Shown here one piece after another: positions 23,791 to 34,498 of a DNA stretch of 64,000 nt. Position 1 is the stretch's first letter. Each line of letters begins with the position of its first letter. The translations under genes were made by a program, and so were the position numbers. This DNA comes from Symmetrospora coprosmae. Lineage: Eukaryota > Basidiomycota > Cystobasidiomycetes > Symmetrosporaceae. The DNA is taken from contig VUYT01000004.1 of the NCBI GenBank assembly GCA_008802785.1, forward strand, positions 1-64,000, read 5' to 3'. The notes under the pieces were generated by a model that ran no database searches, was not told the DNA's origin, and was given only the letters and a program-made list of their open reading frames with translations.

Positions 23791-23840
23791 CCGCCCTGTC
23801 CCGCCCTGTCCCGCCCTGTCCCGCCCTGTCCCGCCCTGTC
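23791..23840. repeat. Five perfect CCGCCCTGTC 10-mers
   Basis: Five identical tandem 10-bp units, flanked on both sides by partial units (CCTGTC, CTGTCCTG). Recent expansion or homogenisation is implied by the lack of differences. Confidence 0.95.
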
Positions 23841-23920
23841 CTGTCCTGAACGTAGGCAACGTCCCGCAACGTCATGCGACGCGAACCGCATCCGCAATCG
23901 GCGCGCAATTTGGCACACTG

Positions 23921-24000
23921 ACGCGCATCCGCACGCATCCGCACGCATTCGCACGCACTCGCACGCATCGACGCGCATTCGCACGCATTGGCGCGCATCG
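23921..24000. repeat. Eight RCRCGCAYYS 10-mers
   Basis: Eight contiguous 10-bp units such as ACGCGCATCC, GCACGCATTC and GCGCGCATCG, in phase but drifting. The unit differs from the CCGCCCTGTC array only 80 bases away. Confidence 0.93.
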
Positions 24001-24072
24001 GCGAGCAGACTTGCGCAGTCGCGTGCAGCGACGCCACCAAGCCTGTGCCTGTGCCTGTGCCTGACCGACTGA

Positions 24073-24340
24073 TGGAATCGCCCGAAAAGCACGGATTCCA
24101 ACACCTGTGAGCGCAGCGATCTGACCAAACGAATGAGACTCAGAATAAGTATCAAACGAATGAGATTCAGCATGCATTCGTTTAGTCACGCTTTGACTCG
24201 TTTCGCTCCGCTCTCGCTCATGTCGCAATCACCCGAAATCCGCTGATTCCATCTGAGAGCACAGCGACCATCCTAAAGCTTAAACGAATGACTTCATAAA
24301 TGCATTCGTTTGATCATACGAGTGACTCGCTTCGCTCACA
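24073..24340. repeat. Diverged ~155-bp tandem duplication with AAACGAATG/CATTCGTTT hairpins
   Basis: Two copies share the order CCCGAAA, GATTCCA, GAGCRCAGCGA, AAACGAATG, CATTCGTTT, then TGACTCGYTTCGCTC. Inverted arms lie at 24154-24162/24175-24183 and 24282-24290/24303-24311. A further AAACGAATG is at 24127. The GCGCAGCGA word recurs at about 24491 and 24553. Confidence 0.75.
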
Positions 24341-24350
24341 AGCGGCGTCC

Positions 24351-24462
24351 GCTCGCTCTCGCTCTCGCTCTTTTCCTAATCTCGCTCTCGCTCCCGCTCC
24401 CGCTCCTTCTCCAATCTCGCTCACGCTCTCGCTCACGCTCACGCTCACGCTCTCGCTCTCGT
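24351..24462. repeat. CTCGCT/CTCACG hexamer-rich tract
   Basis: Pyrimidine-rich imperfect hexamers (CTCGCT, CTCCCG, CTCACG) over about 110 bases on the + strand, merging into the preceding duplication. Confidence 0.85.
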
Positions 24463-24831
24463 TAAGCGCTCTTCGCTTCGCTCAGGAGGAGCGCAGCGAC
24501 TTGAGGAAGACGAATCGCTCCGCTCATTGTACCTGCGGTATAACAGTCGGCGAGCGCAGCGACCTGTGGAGTCAGAGCTTTTGTTTCACGTGAGGGCCGA
24601 CGCGCGCAGGCGACGCGCCTGGACGCTCAATTCATCCGTCCTCCCCTCAGCTTGGCCTCTCTGCAACGTCCTGACTTGACCAACGTCAACGTCATCCTTG
24701 CTTGTTTGTGTTTTCTGTGTTCCTGTTGTCCAATATCACTCTCTTGCCTGCACCCACCTTCGTTCTACGCTCCCTCTACAGTACATCGACGCGCAGCGAA
24801 AGCCAATCCTCCTCATCTCGAACAGCCTCGC

Positions 24832-27128
24832 ATGGCAGCAGCAGCGGCAGGACACATCTCGATGGCACAGAGCGCGTCTCAGTGCAATGCCGCTAGTCTC
24901 CACCCCACGGCTCCGCTGTTGACAACGCCGGCTCCCGTCACGGCACGACCGGGCTTTGGGCGTCATTCGTCGAGTGTCGTACGTGACGACCCTCAGGGCA
25001 AGGGAAGCGCCAGCCATACTGACGCTCTCACCACCCACTGCATCGCAGAGCAATCTCATCGAAGCCTACTCGTCCGCTCGCTACTCAAACACCCCAAGCC
25101 CGACCGCGTCTCCCTTGACGCCCATGAAGCAGCAGTCGCCGTCTGCCAGGAGGGACAATGACGACGACGTGCAGCCATCACCACGCAAGGACAGCGGATT
25201 CAGCGACAGCATACGCAGTCCCTCGTCTCACACATCGTCCCACCTCAACATGAGCTCATCCCAGTCAGCCCACACAAACAGGAGACCGTCCGAACCCGGT
25301 TCGTGGCCATCCGCTTCTGAAACGCATCAACACCGTGATTGCTGACAGGTCTCGCCCATTGATAGACGCGCACTCCGCTCAATCAGTCTCGGCAGCTGCT
25401 CCTCCCGCCAAATCCAGGACATCTCTCGCCCTCGACGAGATGGCCATGCTGGCCGAATCCATCATCCTCGCCTCAGAGCAGCATCAGAATGCCGCTGCAT
25501 CCCCGCGCCTCCGACCAAGAGCACCGACGTTCCCAGGTCGACAAGACACCTTCGAAGAAGCATTCTCGCCGCCCCGTCGACCAGCGATGCTACACAACTT
25601 TACCGCACCTCCGAGTCCGTCACGCGCATCCTCGCTCCCGCAGGACTCGGTCTTGCCAGTCCATTCGGTCCTACGGCCTTCAGTCATGGACACGAGTGTA
25701 AGCGCATCCGCACAAACCGAGACAAGTCCCACCAAGAAGCTTGTCCGAAAGCAGTCTGGGTCTCGACTCCGAAAAGACGGCTCTGGCCACTCGCGTTCCT
25801 TATCACTGCCACGTTCTTCGGCTCAGCGCGCCGCAAGACAGATTCTCGCCGTGCCTGCGAGCCATGGCGAGAGCAGTGGGAGCAGCGCATCGGATCACGA
25901 GGACCCGGTCTCAAGGCCCAGCTGGCTTGATCAGGACCCGACAGTACAGCCGTCTTCGGGCTTGATGACGGACAGACGCCAGTCAGAGGAGGAGGCCCCG
26001 GTCAAAACCGCATTCTACAGGCGGAAGCGGTCTCAGACAGGGGCGAGCGCTGCGACATTCGACGAATCGACGGGCTTTCCCATGCCATCACCCCTCTCGG
26101 AGGTGGTCAAATCGATGCCACTGCAGCCAGGCGCGACAGCTTCACCCAGACGCTCGGGATCATCGTCGGGCTTCCTCTCGAGCATCACTCGCAAGCTATC
26201 AGCCACCGCTCTGCATCACACCTTTGGCAGCTCTGCCTCTCGACAGGAGCAGGCAGCCCCTCCGCCTCTTCCGACCGACTCCGACTACTTTGGCGGACCG
26301 ATTTCGTCGGTGTCACCTCCACAGAAGAGCATGCAGGACGATCGGGACGGTCTCCCCTGGGTCGCCCCGACGTCGACAATGCCGATGAAGACCCGCGATG
26401 CTCCAAGCAATAGCATCCGCACGCGGCACGAGTCGGCCGCTCCCCCCGTCAACTGCGCCTTTACAGATCCTTTCACATCGACTCCGCTTCAACCTTCCCC
26501 GACAGACCCAGCTGCTCTCTACAGCTTCCCGGCCCGCACAACGCGGTCTAGCTCTGCCCCTTCGCCACTCCGCGCTCCGCCTCGCTCCAGTTCTAGCTCG
26601 GAGCTGAAGCGCCAGGTGTCGAGGACGCCAGTACCACCTCTGCCAATCCAGTACCAGAACAGCCGTGAGGCGGATGCAGACCTACTTGTCATTTCGCAGA
26701 CGCCGCCTGCTTCCATGCAGTCGTCGCCTGTCACCGAGCGAAGGGCAGCTTCTGCTGCTGAGCAGGGCAGGCGCCCGTCCGTGACATCCAGGTCACTAGC
26801 GACCGGCTCGACACGCTCTTCGCCACCCAATTCTACGCGGCCATCCCAGGCGTCCCTGCCTCACCTCGGCTCGCCGACCCCGCCCGTCCCCTCGCCTCTG
26901 GTCAGTCATTCATCGACCCCGCTTGGCAGGAAGCGCAGCATCGTCAGACGGAACGAAACGCCGGCAGACAATGGCTTGCCGGAATTGGATCCATCGACGA
27001 TCGCCATGTTCCGCGAGGAGGATCGCGAAAACAGATTCCTCGAGCTCCTCACAAAGAGTGACAGGAGCCAACATGGTGTCATCAAGCTCTCGCTCACTCC
27101 GAAAGCGGCGCAAACGTCTACACCCTGA
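24832..27128 (+). CDS. Ser/Pro-rich disordered protein, family unknown
   Basis: Three exons (24832-24978, 25049-about 25302, about 25349-27128) give about 726 residues. Most of the chain is Ser/Pro/Thr/Arg-rich and disordered with many SP/TP sites. Two short ordered blocks stand out: RTSLALDEMAMLAESIILAS (near 25410-25470), a probable amphipathic helix, and the C-terminal PSTIAMFREEDRENRFLELL (near 26988-27050). A third ordered patch is SSGFLSSITRKLSATALHHT (near 26164). Short helices in a phosphorylatable scaffold suggest a regulatory adaptor, but I do not recognise the family. The second intron's donor is ambiguous: GTGGCC at 25303 keeps frame, while GTTCGT at 25299 does not. It converges on the ML-domain gene. 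Confidence 0.75.
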
Positions 27129-27408
27129 CCTTTCATACACGCGAACGATAATATAGTTTGATTCTCCGTCGAACCGTACCTGGCACTCGTAACCGCGCTG
27201 GCAGTATAGACGCCCGTTATCAGTATTAGTGCGAAAGTAGACATAGCTTGTTCTCACGAGTGCAGCGTCCGTAATATTTCTCAACACCGCAGAGATTTCG
27301 ACCGCGAGCATTCTACATGATTAATGGTTGTACAGGCACGATGCAAGGGCAGCCAGGCCCGTTCGAAGAGCTCGAACAGATCGCTCAAACCTAGCAGCGC
27401 ATATTTGA

Positions 27409-28118
27409 TCATTGCTTGAGTCTGCGTCCCGAGATGGAAGGTAGGTAGAGTGCGTCAAAACCGACGCATAGGAAGGAAGGTCCATTTAGCGATGTCGTGG
27501 CGTTGATGGTCAGATGGTTGAAACGCTGCAAATGGAATGCGAGACGTCAGTGGTGCTTGATATGAGCTTAAGATTCGACAGCGGTGGGCTCACGCTCTGC
27601 AGAGTATGAAAGTTGTAAGTCCAGGTCGACGGCTGGCCGCCCTGAATCGGACAGGCCGTGTATTCGCATGCTTCAAGTTGAGAGACACAGCAATGTGAGC
27701 GTACGGGGAACGGAAGGACTGAGGCATGGCTCACCGTCGAATGATTGACCAGAGTAAGGGTAGCGCAGAGACGGCTGAACCAAGTCATCGCGCGCAGCGA
27801 GACTGGCCCGTGGCAGTTCGCCAGAGGGTAGAAGGGAAGTATACTCGACTGTGAGGTGGAGGCACGCAATCAGACGAGAGAACGACGAACCAGTTCCTCC
27901 AGACACCACGCACCGGTAATCGTGTAATCAAAGCCAAAGCGAAAGCGGCAGGGTTCGTCCACACCTCCGCGCTCGCAAGGGGTGATGTCGACGCTTTCGA
28001 CGAGTCCGAAAGTGTTTGAGCCACAAGGCGTGTAATCTACGAGCTCGGCCCGGACGGTCAGCCTGCTCATCAAGAGCGGAAGGCCGACGATGAAGAAAGA
28101 AGAAATGATAGAAGGCAT
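27409..28118 (-). CDS. Secreted ML-domain (NPC2-like, PG/PI transfer) protein
   Basis: Four exons (27914-28118, 27735-27848, 27594-27670, 27409-27525) give 170 residues, the usual size for fungal ML proteins. Residues 1-24 are a signal peptide (SSFFIVGLPLLMSRLTVRA). The mature part opens with ELVDYTPCGSNTFGLVESVD, the typical ML start with its first cysteine. ITPCERGG and DEPCRFRFGF follow, then CEYTACPIQGGQPSTWTYNF, matching the NPC2 C-P-x(3)-G-x-P block. ML proteins form a beta-sandwich binding sterols or phospholipids; NPC2 hands cholesterol to NPC1 in lysosome/vacuole. The last exon (RFNHLTINATTSLNGPSFLC) supplies the closing strand; its end is less certain. Upstream, beyond a candidate small gene, the Cys-rich receptor-like gene is transcribed divergently. 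Confidence 0.78.
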
Positions 28119-29050
28119 GGTGTTGCAAGGGGCGGATAGCGTGAAGCTGGAAAGAATGGAAAGCGGTGGGAGGCAGAGGGAAGAGAAGGTCAGGTCCGAG
28201 TCGGTCTTCCGTCCGCATTGCCAGCTCGTCAATCAGGTACCGTGTTGTGCATATCGTCATTCGACAACATGTCAACAGAGCTCGGCCGAAGCCGCAGTGA
28301 GAATGCTTAGGCGAAGGCTAGCTCAAGAACGTCGCTGGCGCTGCAGACAACAACGTCGACACCAACATCAGACCCAGTGCTGACGACACGCTCGTCAGGG
28401 ATCAGTCGCACTGAGCGAGAGGCATCGTATCTGGCAAATGACATTGCCTCGAGGCGAAGGCCCGGTCGAAACGTCCGCAGGGAACTGCAAGGTCCGCCAT
28501 GGCGAGCAGATGGACTTGCACAAGCACACAGACAGTATCGCATCACTCGTTGGAGTGCTGGTGGCAGGAGTATAAGCTCCCTGAACAGCTGAGGTGTCTT
28601 CCTGGTGATGGAGGACGCTCCGCAATCACGTGCGGAGCCTGAGCCGATGGGTCTTCCTCCCTCTCACGCCTCGAAGAAGAAGCAAGGCGGGCTCTGCGAC
28701 GCCATGTAGACGTGCTCATAGCCTCTGGACGGCGATGAGGAAGCTCCGAGATTCGCTCCATCTCTTCGAGCTGTGCCGTCGAAAGGCCAAAGCTCGCGCA
28801 GCTGCCAACAAAGGCGCTTTTGAGCGATGAGGCGCACTGACCTCGCTGCTGGCGCATCAGAGCAAGTTGACGAGGACAATGTACACAACGCTCAAAGGCT
28901 CTCGCGATGCTGATACACATATACTCACGCCATGCTCCTGCTGCCGTCTTCTCCCGCTCGCTAATCGCATCGTCGCTAATCGCACCGTACTCACCACTCG
29001 TCCTTCTGCTGATCTCTCCAGACAGCACCAACGCAGCGCACTGCACCACT
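28119..29050. other. Divergent spacer; possible small gene inside
   Basis: Lies between the ML gene (-) and the Cys-rich membrane protein (+). A candidate minus-strand gene is listed separately; otherwise nothing is recognised. Confidence 0.5.
28304..28888 (-). CDS. Possible small two-exon gene, unknown product
   Basis: An exon near 28486-28304 reads SLRTFRPGLRLEAMSFARYD then VVSTGSDVGVDVVVCSASDV and stops after LELAFA, with protein-like composition and a CTTGCAG acceptor. A donor GTGAGAGG at about 28672 joins in frame to an upstream frame reading RLCWQLRELWPFDG and GYEHVYMASQSPPCFFFEA. That frame has a stop before any ATG except the internal one in VYMASQ, so the start would need another exon or is missing. 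The implied intron of about 185 nt is long for this window. It may be a real short gene, a relic or chance. Confidence 0.3.
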
Positions 29051-32000
29051 ATGACTGTACTCAACCTCGAGAGCACTGCTCGGCGTCTGCGCCTAGCCTC
29101 AATCGTACCTCTGCTGGTTGTCCTACTGTGCGCGATGGTGGGGGGACCTGTCCATGCGCAAGAAACCGCCGACATGGTCTGTTCACCCCAAGGCGGGTGC
29201 ATCCAGGGTAAAGTCACGTCCAAAGGTGAGGCGCGATGGTCTGTCCGATGGTATTCAGACTATGCTCGCTGCAATATCGCTGACCTGGCCCACAACCTGC
29301 GCAACCTATAGCGGGCATCGTCCTCACCCTACCAGGACAGATCGGCACCGCCAACGACAGCTCGGCTGCCGTACCAACATCTGCACTTCTTTTACCCGGA
29401 GCCTATTCGTCGGCACTCATGACAGCCTCGACGGCCTCTGCCAACTTCAGCCTCCTGGCACCCTTCTTGTCGGCATCAACTTCGTCAGCACAGACGGGTT
29501 TCAGTCTGTCCACCTCATCTGGGGCCGCCTCGACGGCAGCAACTGCTTTCACCGTCTCGCAGTCGACCCCCGGCCTGCTAGTCTACGCTTCGTCGCTCTA
29601 TAGCGGGCAGTCTTCGCTCCTGTCTTTCAATGACACCTTCGTGGTCAATGCGACCTCCGAGTTCACACCCCTCAGCCTGTTGCTGTCACAAGGCGTATAT
29701 GCAGTGGGCCAAGTACCTGTGCAGCCTGGAAAAGCCGCAGAAGGCAGCCAGCGAGTCACATTTTGGGGAGGAGTCGCAGATACCAATGAGCTTCCATTCT
29801 CGCTCCGGGGCGGCCAGTGGACGATAGCACAAATGGAGGGCGGTGAGTACACAGGACCGCACCAGCCTACGAAGAGAGAGAGAGGCGCTCTGACGTAACT
29901 TGTCTCCTCACTTCGATAGCCTCGTGTAGCCCTGCATGCGCCTCTGGCGGCGTATGCTCACTGATCGGACAATGCCTCTGCGCCGGCGGCTTCACCGGAA
30001 CGACTTGCAGTGCGTCTTTCCGTACTCTTCCTTGGAAATATCGCGACTCATCTGCTGACGCATACTTGCTGCGATAGACCAGTGCGAGCCAAACCGCTTT
30101 GGTGCATCATGCAATCTCTGCCCAGACTGCGCTACAAGCGAAACCTGCGACGCTGGTATCACCGGCACAGGACGATGTATCCCTGCGCCACTGAAGCCAG
30201 CAGCGGACTCGTGCCTCTGCGATAACGGGATCTGCGGTGGCGGGGACACCAGCTGTGCATGCATGCCCGGCTGGAGCGATAGCCTTACTGCAGGTAATGG
30301 GTCCGGCAGACGGTGTGCAACATGCGCGACTGGATTCTACATGACGGCCGATGGCAGCTGTGCAGGTGAGTCGACCTTCAGGCATGCATGTCATAGCTAG
30401 CGAGGCTGAACCATGGGCGATCGCTTACCCCTCTCCATCTAGCTTGCGCTCCGGGATGCACAGCCTGCGCCTCTGGCTCGGGAGCCTGCTCGACATGTGC
30501 AGCCGGTCTGCAAGTTTCTTCCGACGATGCCCGCAAATGCATCACGGCACGCTTCCTACCCAACAACGGGACTGCCTTCACATCATGCCAGACGGGTTTC
30601 TACCTCTCCGACAGCACGGCTGGGACGTGCACCGCCTGCAATGCTGCCTGTGGAGATTGCTTCGGACCTGGAGAAGACAACTGCCTCTCTTGTCCTGCTG
30701 GCCGGGGCGTACTCCAAGGAGTCTGCGTGGCCGTCGACGCTAACACTGGCATTTGCGATGGATCGGCGGTGACTTCGACAAACGCGCTGGCCTGGATCTA
30801 CAACAATGAGAAAAGAGAGTGCGATCGTGAGTCGAAGCCCTTCTCGAGACCTCAGGGAACGGTAGTTGACGCTTACTATGGCATACTGCTCTCCCAGCCC
30901 TTCCTACCGGATGCACGGCTGGCTCAATCCCAAGCTTCTCGGCCACGTCTGCGTTTGCAAACGTCCAGTGTACAGCTTGTTTGCCAGGTCTCGTTCTCAG
31001 TAATGGACGCTGTGGCACCAGCTGTACAAGAGGCTTCTTTGCCCGATCAGGCGATCGCCCGACCTGCGAAGGTGAGCGTCAGAATGACTCCCGGCATATG
31101 CCGGGTCCTTGGCTCATACCATTTCTCCAATGTGATATAGCCTGCTCCAGTACCTGTGCGACCTGTGAAGGATCGGCCGACTTCTGCACATCGTGCCCAT
31201 CAGGACAACTCGTCGTCAATGGCGCCTGCCAATCAGCCCTGAGCTGTCCTACCGGCTTCTTCCAGTCCAATGGCACCTCTCCGTCGTGCTCCTCCTGCCA
31301 CCCAGACTGTCTCACCTGCTCCGTGAAGCCGGACGAATGCACTGCATGCCCGCCATCTCGTCCGGTTCTAACCAGCAGCAAGACATGCGTGGCGACCTGC
31401 GCTAGCGATCAGTATCTCGACACTGCGACAAGTCAATGTCGGTCCTGCGATACAACAAGTTGCGGGTCTTGCCATGGACCGGGAAGTGGACAATGCCTCT
31501 CCTGTGCAGGTCAGACGGTTCTCAAAGCCGGCAGCTGCATTCCAGCGGCCTGCGAGTCAGTGACCAGCCTGGGCGCGTGCTTGAAGGACTTTGCTTCGAA
31601 GGGGACTACCAAGTCAAGCTTAGACGGACAGGAAGACGCGCGGGGCAAGAAGATGCCCGTCTGGGTATCTGTGCTCATTTCGCTAGGCATCTTTGCGCTC
31701 ATCTTCCTCCTCGCTCTTCTGTGGCGAATGCGGGCCATGAAGAAGCGCGCGGAAAAGACGCAGAGCTTCCAGCAGAAAAAGGGACTTTTGGGCTTCTTGC
31801 GCTACGGGCTTGGCCTGAGGCGGAGCAAGAAGGACGGGGACGGCGACAAGGGACAGCCAGCCAGCGATAAGCCTGTTCCAACAGTCGTGCACAACCATAT
31901 CGAGCTGCAGCCAGCCTTTCTCAGCGGCGGCAAGTCACCCTCGCTTCCGCCATACGACTTCCCTCAGCACCCAAATCCGCCCTACTTCAAGCAGCAGTAC

Positions 32001-32456
32001 ATGTTTCCACCTTCTCCAAGCTCAGAGTCAAGCTACTCGAGCTATAGACCCGCACGACCGATAGCGGCACGGCAATACTCGGTCGCTAGCAGCTCCCGAA
32101 CAGGGCTGGAAGCGGACGGCTACGGCCATCCTGGCGCGTGGCAGAACCGGCTACAATCTAGTCCTCGCTCGTCGGTGCCGTCTAGCATCGACTGGCCGCC
32201 TCCGATGAAGTCAGTGCGCTCAAACGGCGCCCATTCACCTAGCGGTGCCGTTCGGCCGCTGTTTTTGCGGGGCTCGACCAGTACAGCATCAACGTCTTCG
32301 TACGGACGTCCCGCAAACAGGAGGTATGGCAGTGCAGACATCGCCAAGGACGTAGAGACGAAGGAGCGGCAACGTACATTAGACCTGCTGACAGGCGAAG
32401 ACGGGCGCCACTCACGGGAGGACAGGAACTTCCGCTTGGACTCGGGTTACTTATGA
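29051..32456 (+). CDS. Receptor-like type I membrane protein with EGF/furin-like Cys-rich repeats
   Basis: The signal peptide is at the N-terminus (hydrophobic core IVPLLVVLLCAMV, cleavage after HAQ or similar). A Ser/Thr/Ala-rich beta-like domain follows (29320-29840, including LLVYASSLYSGQSSLLSFND). Next is an EGF-like module (CASGGVCSLIGQCLCAGGF) and about eight growth-factor-receptor Cys-rich repeats of CxxCxxG type, such as CATCEGSADFCTSCPSGQL and CSSCHPDCLTCSVKPDECTA. One membrane span, PVWVSVLISLGIFALIFLLA (near 31653-31712), is followed by KKR and a 240-residue Ser/Pro/Tyr-rich cytosolic tail. The layout is that of a surface receptor or adhesion protein with no kinase. Introns sit mostly between Cys-rich modules. 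It ends DSGYL at 32456. The C-terminal tail has several YSSY/SSSY sites. No close characterised fungal homologue comes to mind. Confidence 0.85.
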
Positions 32457-32563
32457 GAGACATACTGGATGTGTGACACCTAATGTATAGATGTAGCAAT
32501 AGCCTTTCATCCGCTGATTTACATGGCAAGGACAATGCTCCAGCACTTCCAGCCATCGCTGGC

Positions 32564-34191
32564 TCACCAGGCCAGGTCCGTTGGCTCCTGCTTTGGTGCA
32601 AAGAAGCGAGACTTTTTTGCCTTTGGCTCCTCTGATCGACTTGTCGATGCGACAGTCGGTCCCTCAATGGTCTCCGCCTTGATATCCGCAATGGTTTTTG
32701 TCTCCGTCTCTTCTACCTCGACGGCAAGATCTGCTACCTGGCCTACCTCGCCGGCTGCAAGCGCGTTGTCTGCGGCATCCTCCTGCTTCTTGACCTTCGC
32801 CTGCTTGACCAGCACCTTGCGTTTAGACGGACAAGGACTGTCCTCCATCTGACCCAGATGACACAGCTCGCATCTAGGCCCGACGGGCAAGCAGATGGTT
32901 TGGCCGAGCCCGACAAGCATGATGTTGACATGACTGTGCAGCTCAGCTGGTAGCCAGGACTCGAGATTAACACGCGTCTCTTCGGCTTCGGTGGTAGGCT
33001 TGCGATGCCAGCCAAGACGGTTTGTGATCCGGTGCACCTATCGGTAACACAGGTCAGTATATCCGGATATATACTGCGCCGAGCAGAGGCTGTCCTCACA
33101 TGCGTATCAACTCCGATTCCGACCTGTATACCCCACGCCGCTTGTAAGCAGAGGAATCCCATCTTCGGCCCAACGCCAGGCAGGATGAGTAGATCCTCTA
33201 TCGTCTTCGGAACATCCCCATCAAACTAATAGCAGTCATTTCAGCTTCTCGATGTGTCAGATGTGCTGCGAGTGTCACTCACCTTGTCTCTCAAGATCTC
33301 AGCAGTTCTACGGATATAGTCAGTCTTCCTCCGCCAGAAGCCGACTTTGTTGATGCATGCCTGAATCTCGCTGTCGCTCGCGGCGAGGATGCCTTCGAGA
33401 CATAGGCCTCCCTGTAGATTCCGTCGAAGATTCATTGTCGCTTCGTGGGTGACGGGATCCTTCGTTTGAGAGGATAGCATCAAGGAGATCAGGCTCGCAA
33501 GGCGACGGTCCTGCCGAGGCACACCTGCGCTTGAGCACCGTGCCGAGCATGCAAGTCGAACGAGACTGCCCACCTTCTCCGGTATTGTCTGAGCTTCATC
33601 CTTCATGCCAGCTATCGCATCACATCCCATCTATGACCGACATCCATCAGCTTGACATGACTTCAGCCTGAATCTGGCTGAGCTTACGAGATCGACCGCT
33701 GCGACAATGCCTTCCCGCTGCTTGCGAATCTGGAGAGAGAAGTCTTTGTCGGCGTGTTCGCCCAGTGACCCTGGATCATCTCTGTTGACTGCGCTTACTA
33801 TCTCATACGTCTCGCGCCACCGAGGAGGTTCCGGATGCGCGTCCGTCAGAGCCGCCCGAAGCTTGGTCGGCGTGGGTTTGCGCGGAGATGGACTCGCTTT
33901 CGTACATTTTGCTGGCTTAACGTCCTCATCGGAGTCACTCAGACCATCCTCTGCCTTGACGCGAGCGACGGATGCTTTGCGCGGCCGCTTATTGGATCGG
34001 GGCGGCGTCGAAGGCCCCGCAGCTTCTGCTTTGGTGGGACTGCTACGCGATACAGCTCGCCGTGTGCGAGCATTGCTTTCCGATTCGGTGGGTGCATCAA
34101 GCGCTTCACTGTCATCGCTGACCGGTGCAAGCGAGACTAGCGTCACGCGAGCGTCTCTGGCAGATGTCCGAGTCCGGAGAGCCGGCGTCAT
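32564..34191 (-). CDS. NTH1: Endonuclease III homologue (NTH1), bifunctional DNA glycosylase/AP lyase
   Basis: Base-excision repair enzyme for oxidised pyrimidines. Five exons (33688-34191, 33574-33630, 33283-33510, 33100-33225, 32564-33037) give 462 residues. A basic, Ser-rich N-terminal extension with RSNKRPRK (likely nuclear/mitochondrial targeting) precedes the HhH-GPD core. Core motifs are [39 protein letters not shown] (helix-hairpin-helix with the catalytic Lys in GPKM) and [15 protein letters not shown] (catalytic Asp). The iron-sulfur ligands are [11 protein letters not shown] and SPC, with an X9 last spacing, longer than the common X5 of bacterial Nth. A 63-nt stop-free intron (33511-33573) precedes [12 protein letters not shown] Lys/Glu-rich tail ends [14 protein letters not shown]; its FFAP-type motif could be a PCNA-like docking site (inference). 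Confidence 0.92.
33511..33573 (-). other. Stop-free 63-nt intron in NTH1
   Basis: The donor GTGGGC follows GAGAAG, and the acceptor CGGCAG precedes GACCGTCGC. Removing it gives [18 protein letters not shown], which aligns with other Nth proteins. Leaving it in adds 21 residues without a stop. Confidence 0.75.
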
Positions 34192-34498
34192 GGCAGGCGA
34201 GCACTTGCAGGAAGATTAGCGAGGTGACCGTGTCTTGTATCTGTCTACTGTCGCTTCAGAGGGCCAGCGAGAAGACAAACAGAGGTGCGGGTGCGGAGAA
34301 GAGCGCGCCTGCTTCCGCAAGACCGTCTCGCTCCTCGCGAGCGAGACTTGGGTTGAACAGAGCAAATGGTCCCTTCCTTAAGCGCGCGCATGTGCATTCA
34401 TCTGGCTAAGGCCCTTTAGGCGATCTAGCGTTGACATTCGTGACGTGTAAAAGGCATCGTATCTCTGGCCGCCGTCTCGCTCATCTTCAATCCTTAGT
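34192..34498. other. Short spacer between NTH1 start and the downstream end of the next gene
   Basis: About 300 bases containing the NTH1 promoter side and the 3' end of the coiled-coil gene. Nothing else is seen. Confidence 0.6.

Larger units (their letters stand above)
22867..24831. other. 2-kb repeat-rich, gene-poor block
   Basis: No convincing protein gene. It holds a tRNA-Phe-like sequence, two different 10-bp arrays, a CTCGCT hexamer-rich stretch and a diverged ~155-bp duplication with small inverted repeats, all listed separately. Base composition is more periodic than in other intergenic regions here. Confidence 0.7.

Noticed and set aside
23760-24465. Telomere- or subtelomere-like repeat array
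   Set aside because: No TTAGGG-type units; the arrays are short, differ from each other and lie between ordinary genes.
33527-33573. Shorter 49-nt version of the NTH1 intron ending at GCGCAG
   Set aside because: It breaks the reading frame before [12 protein letters not shown]; the 63-nt version keeps frame and restores the family sequence.
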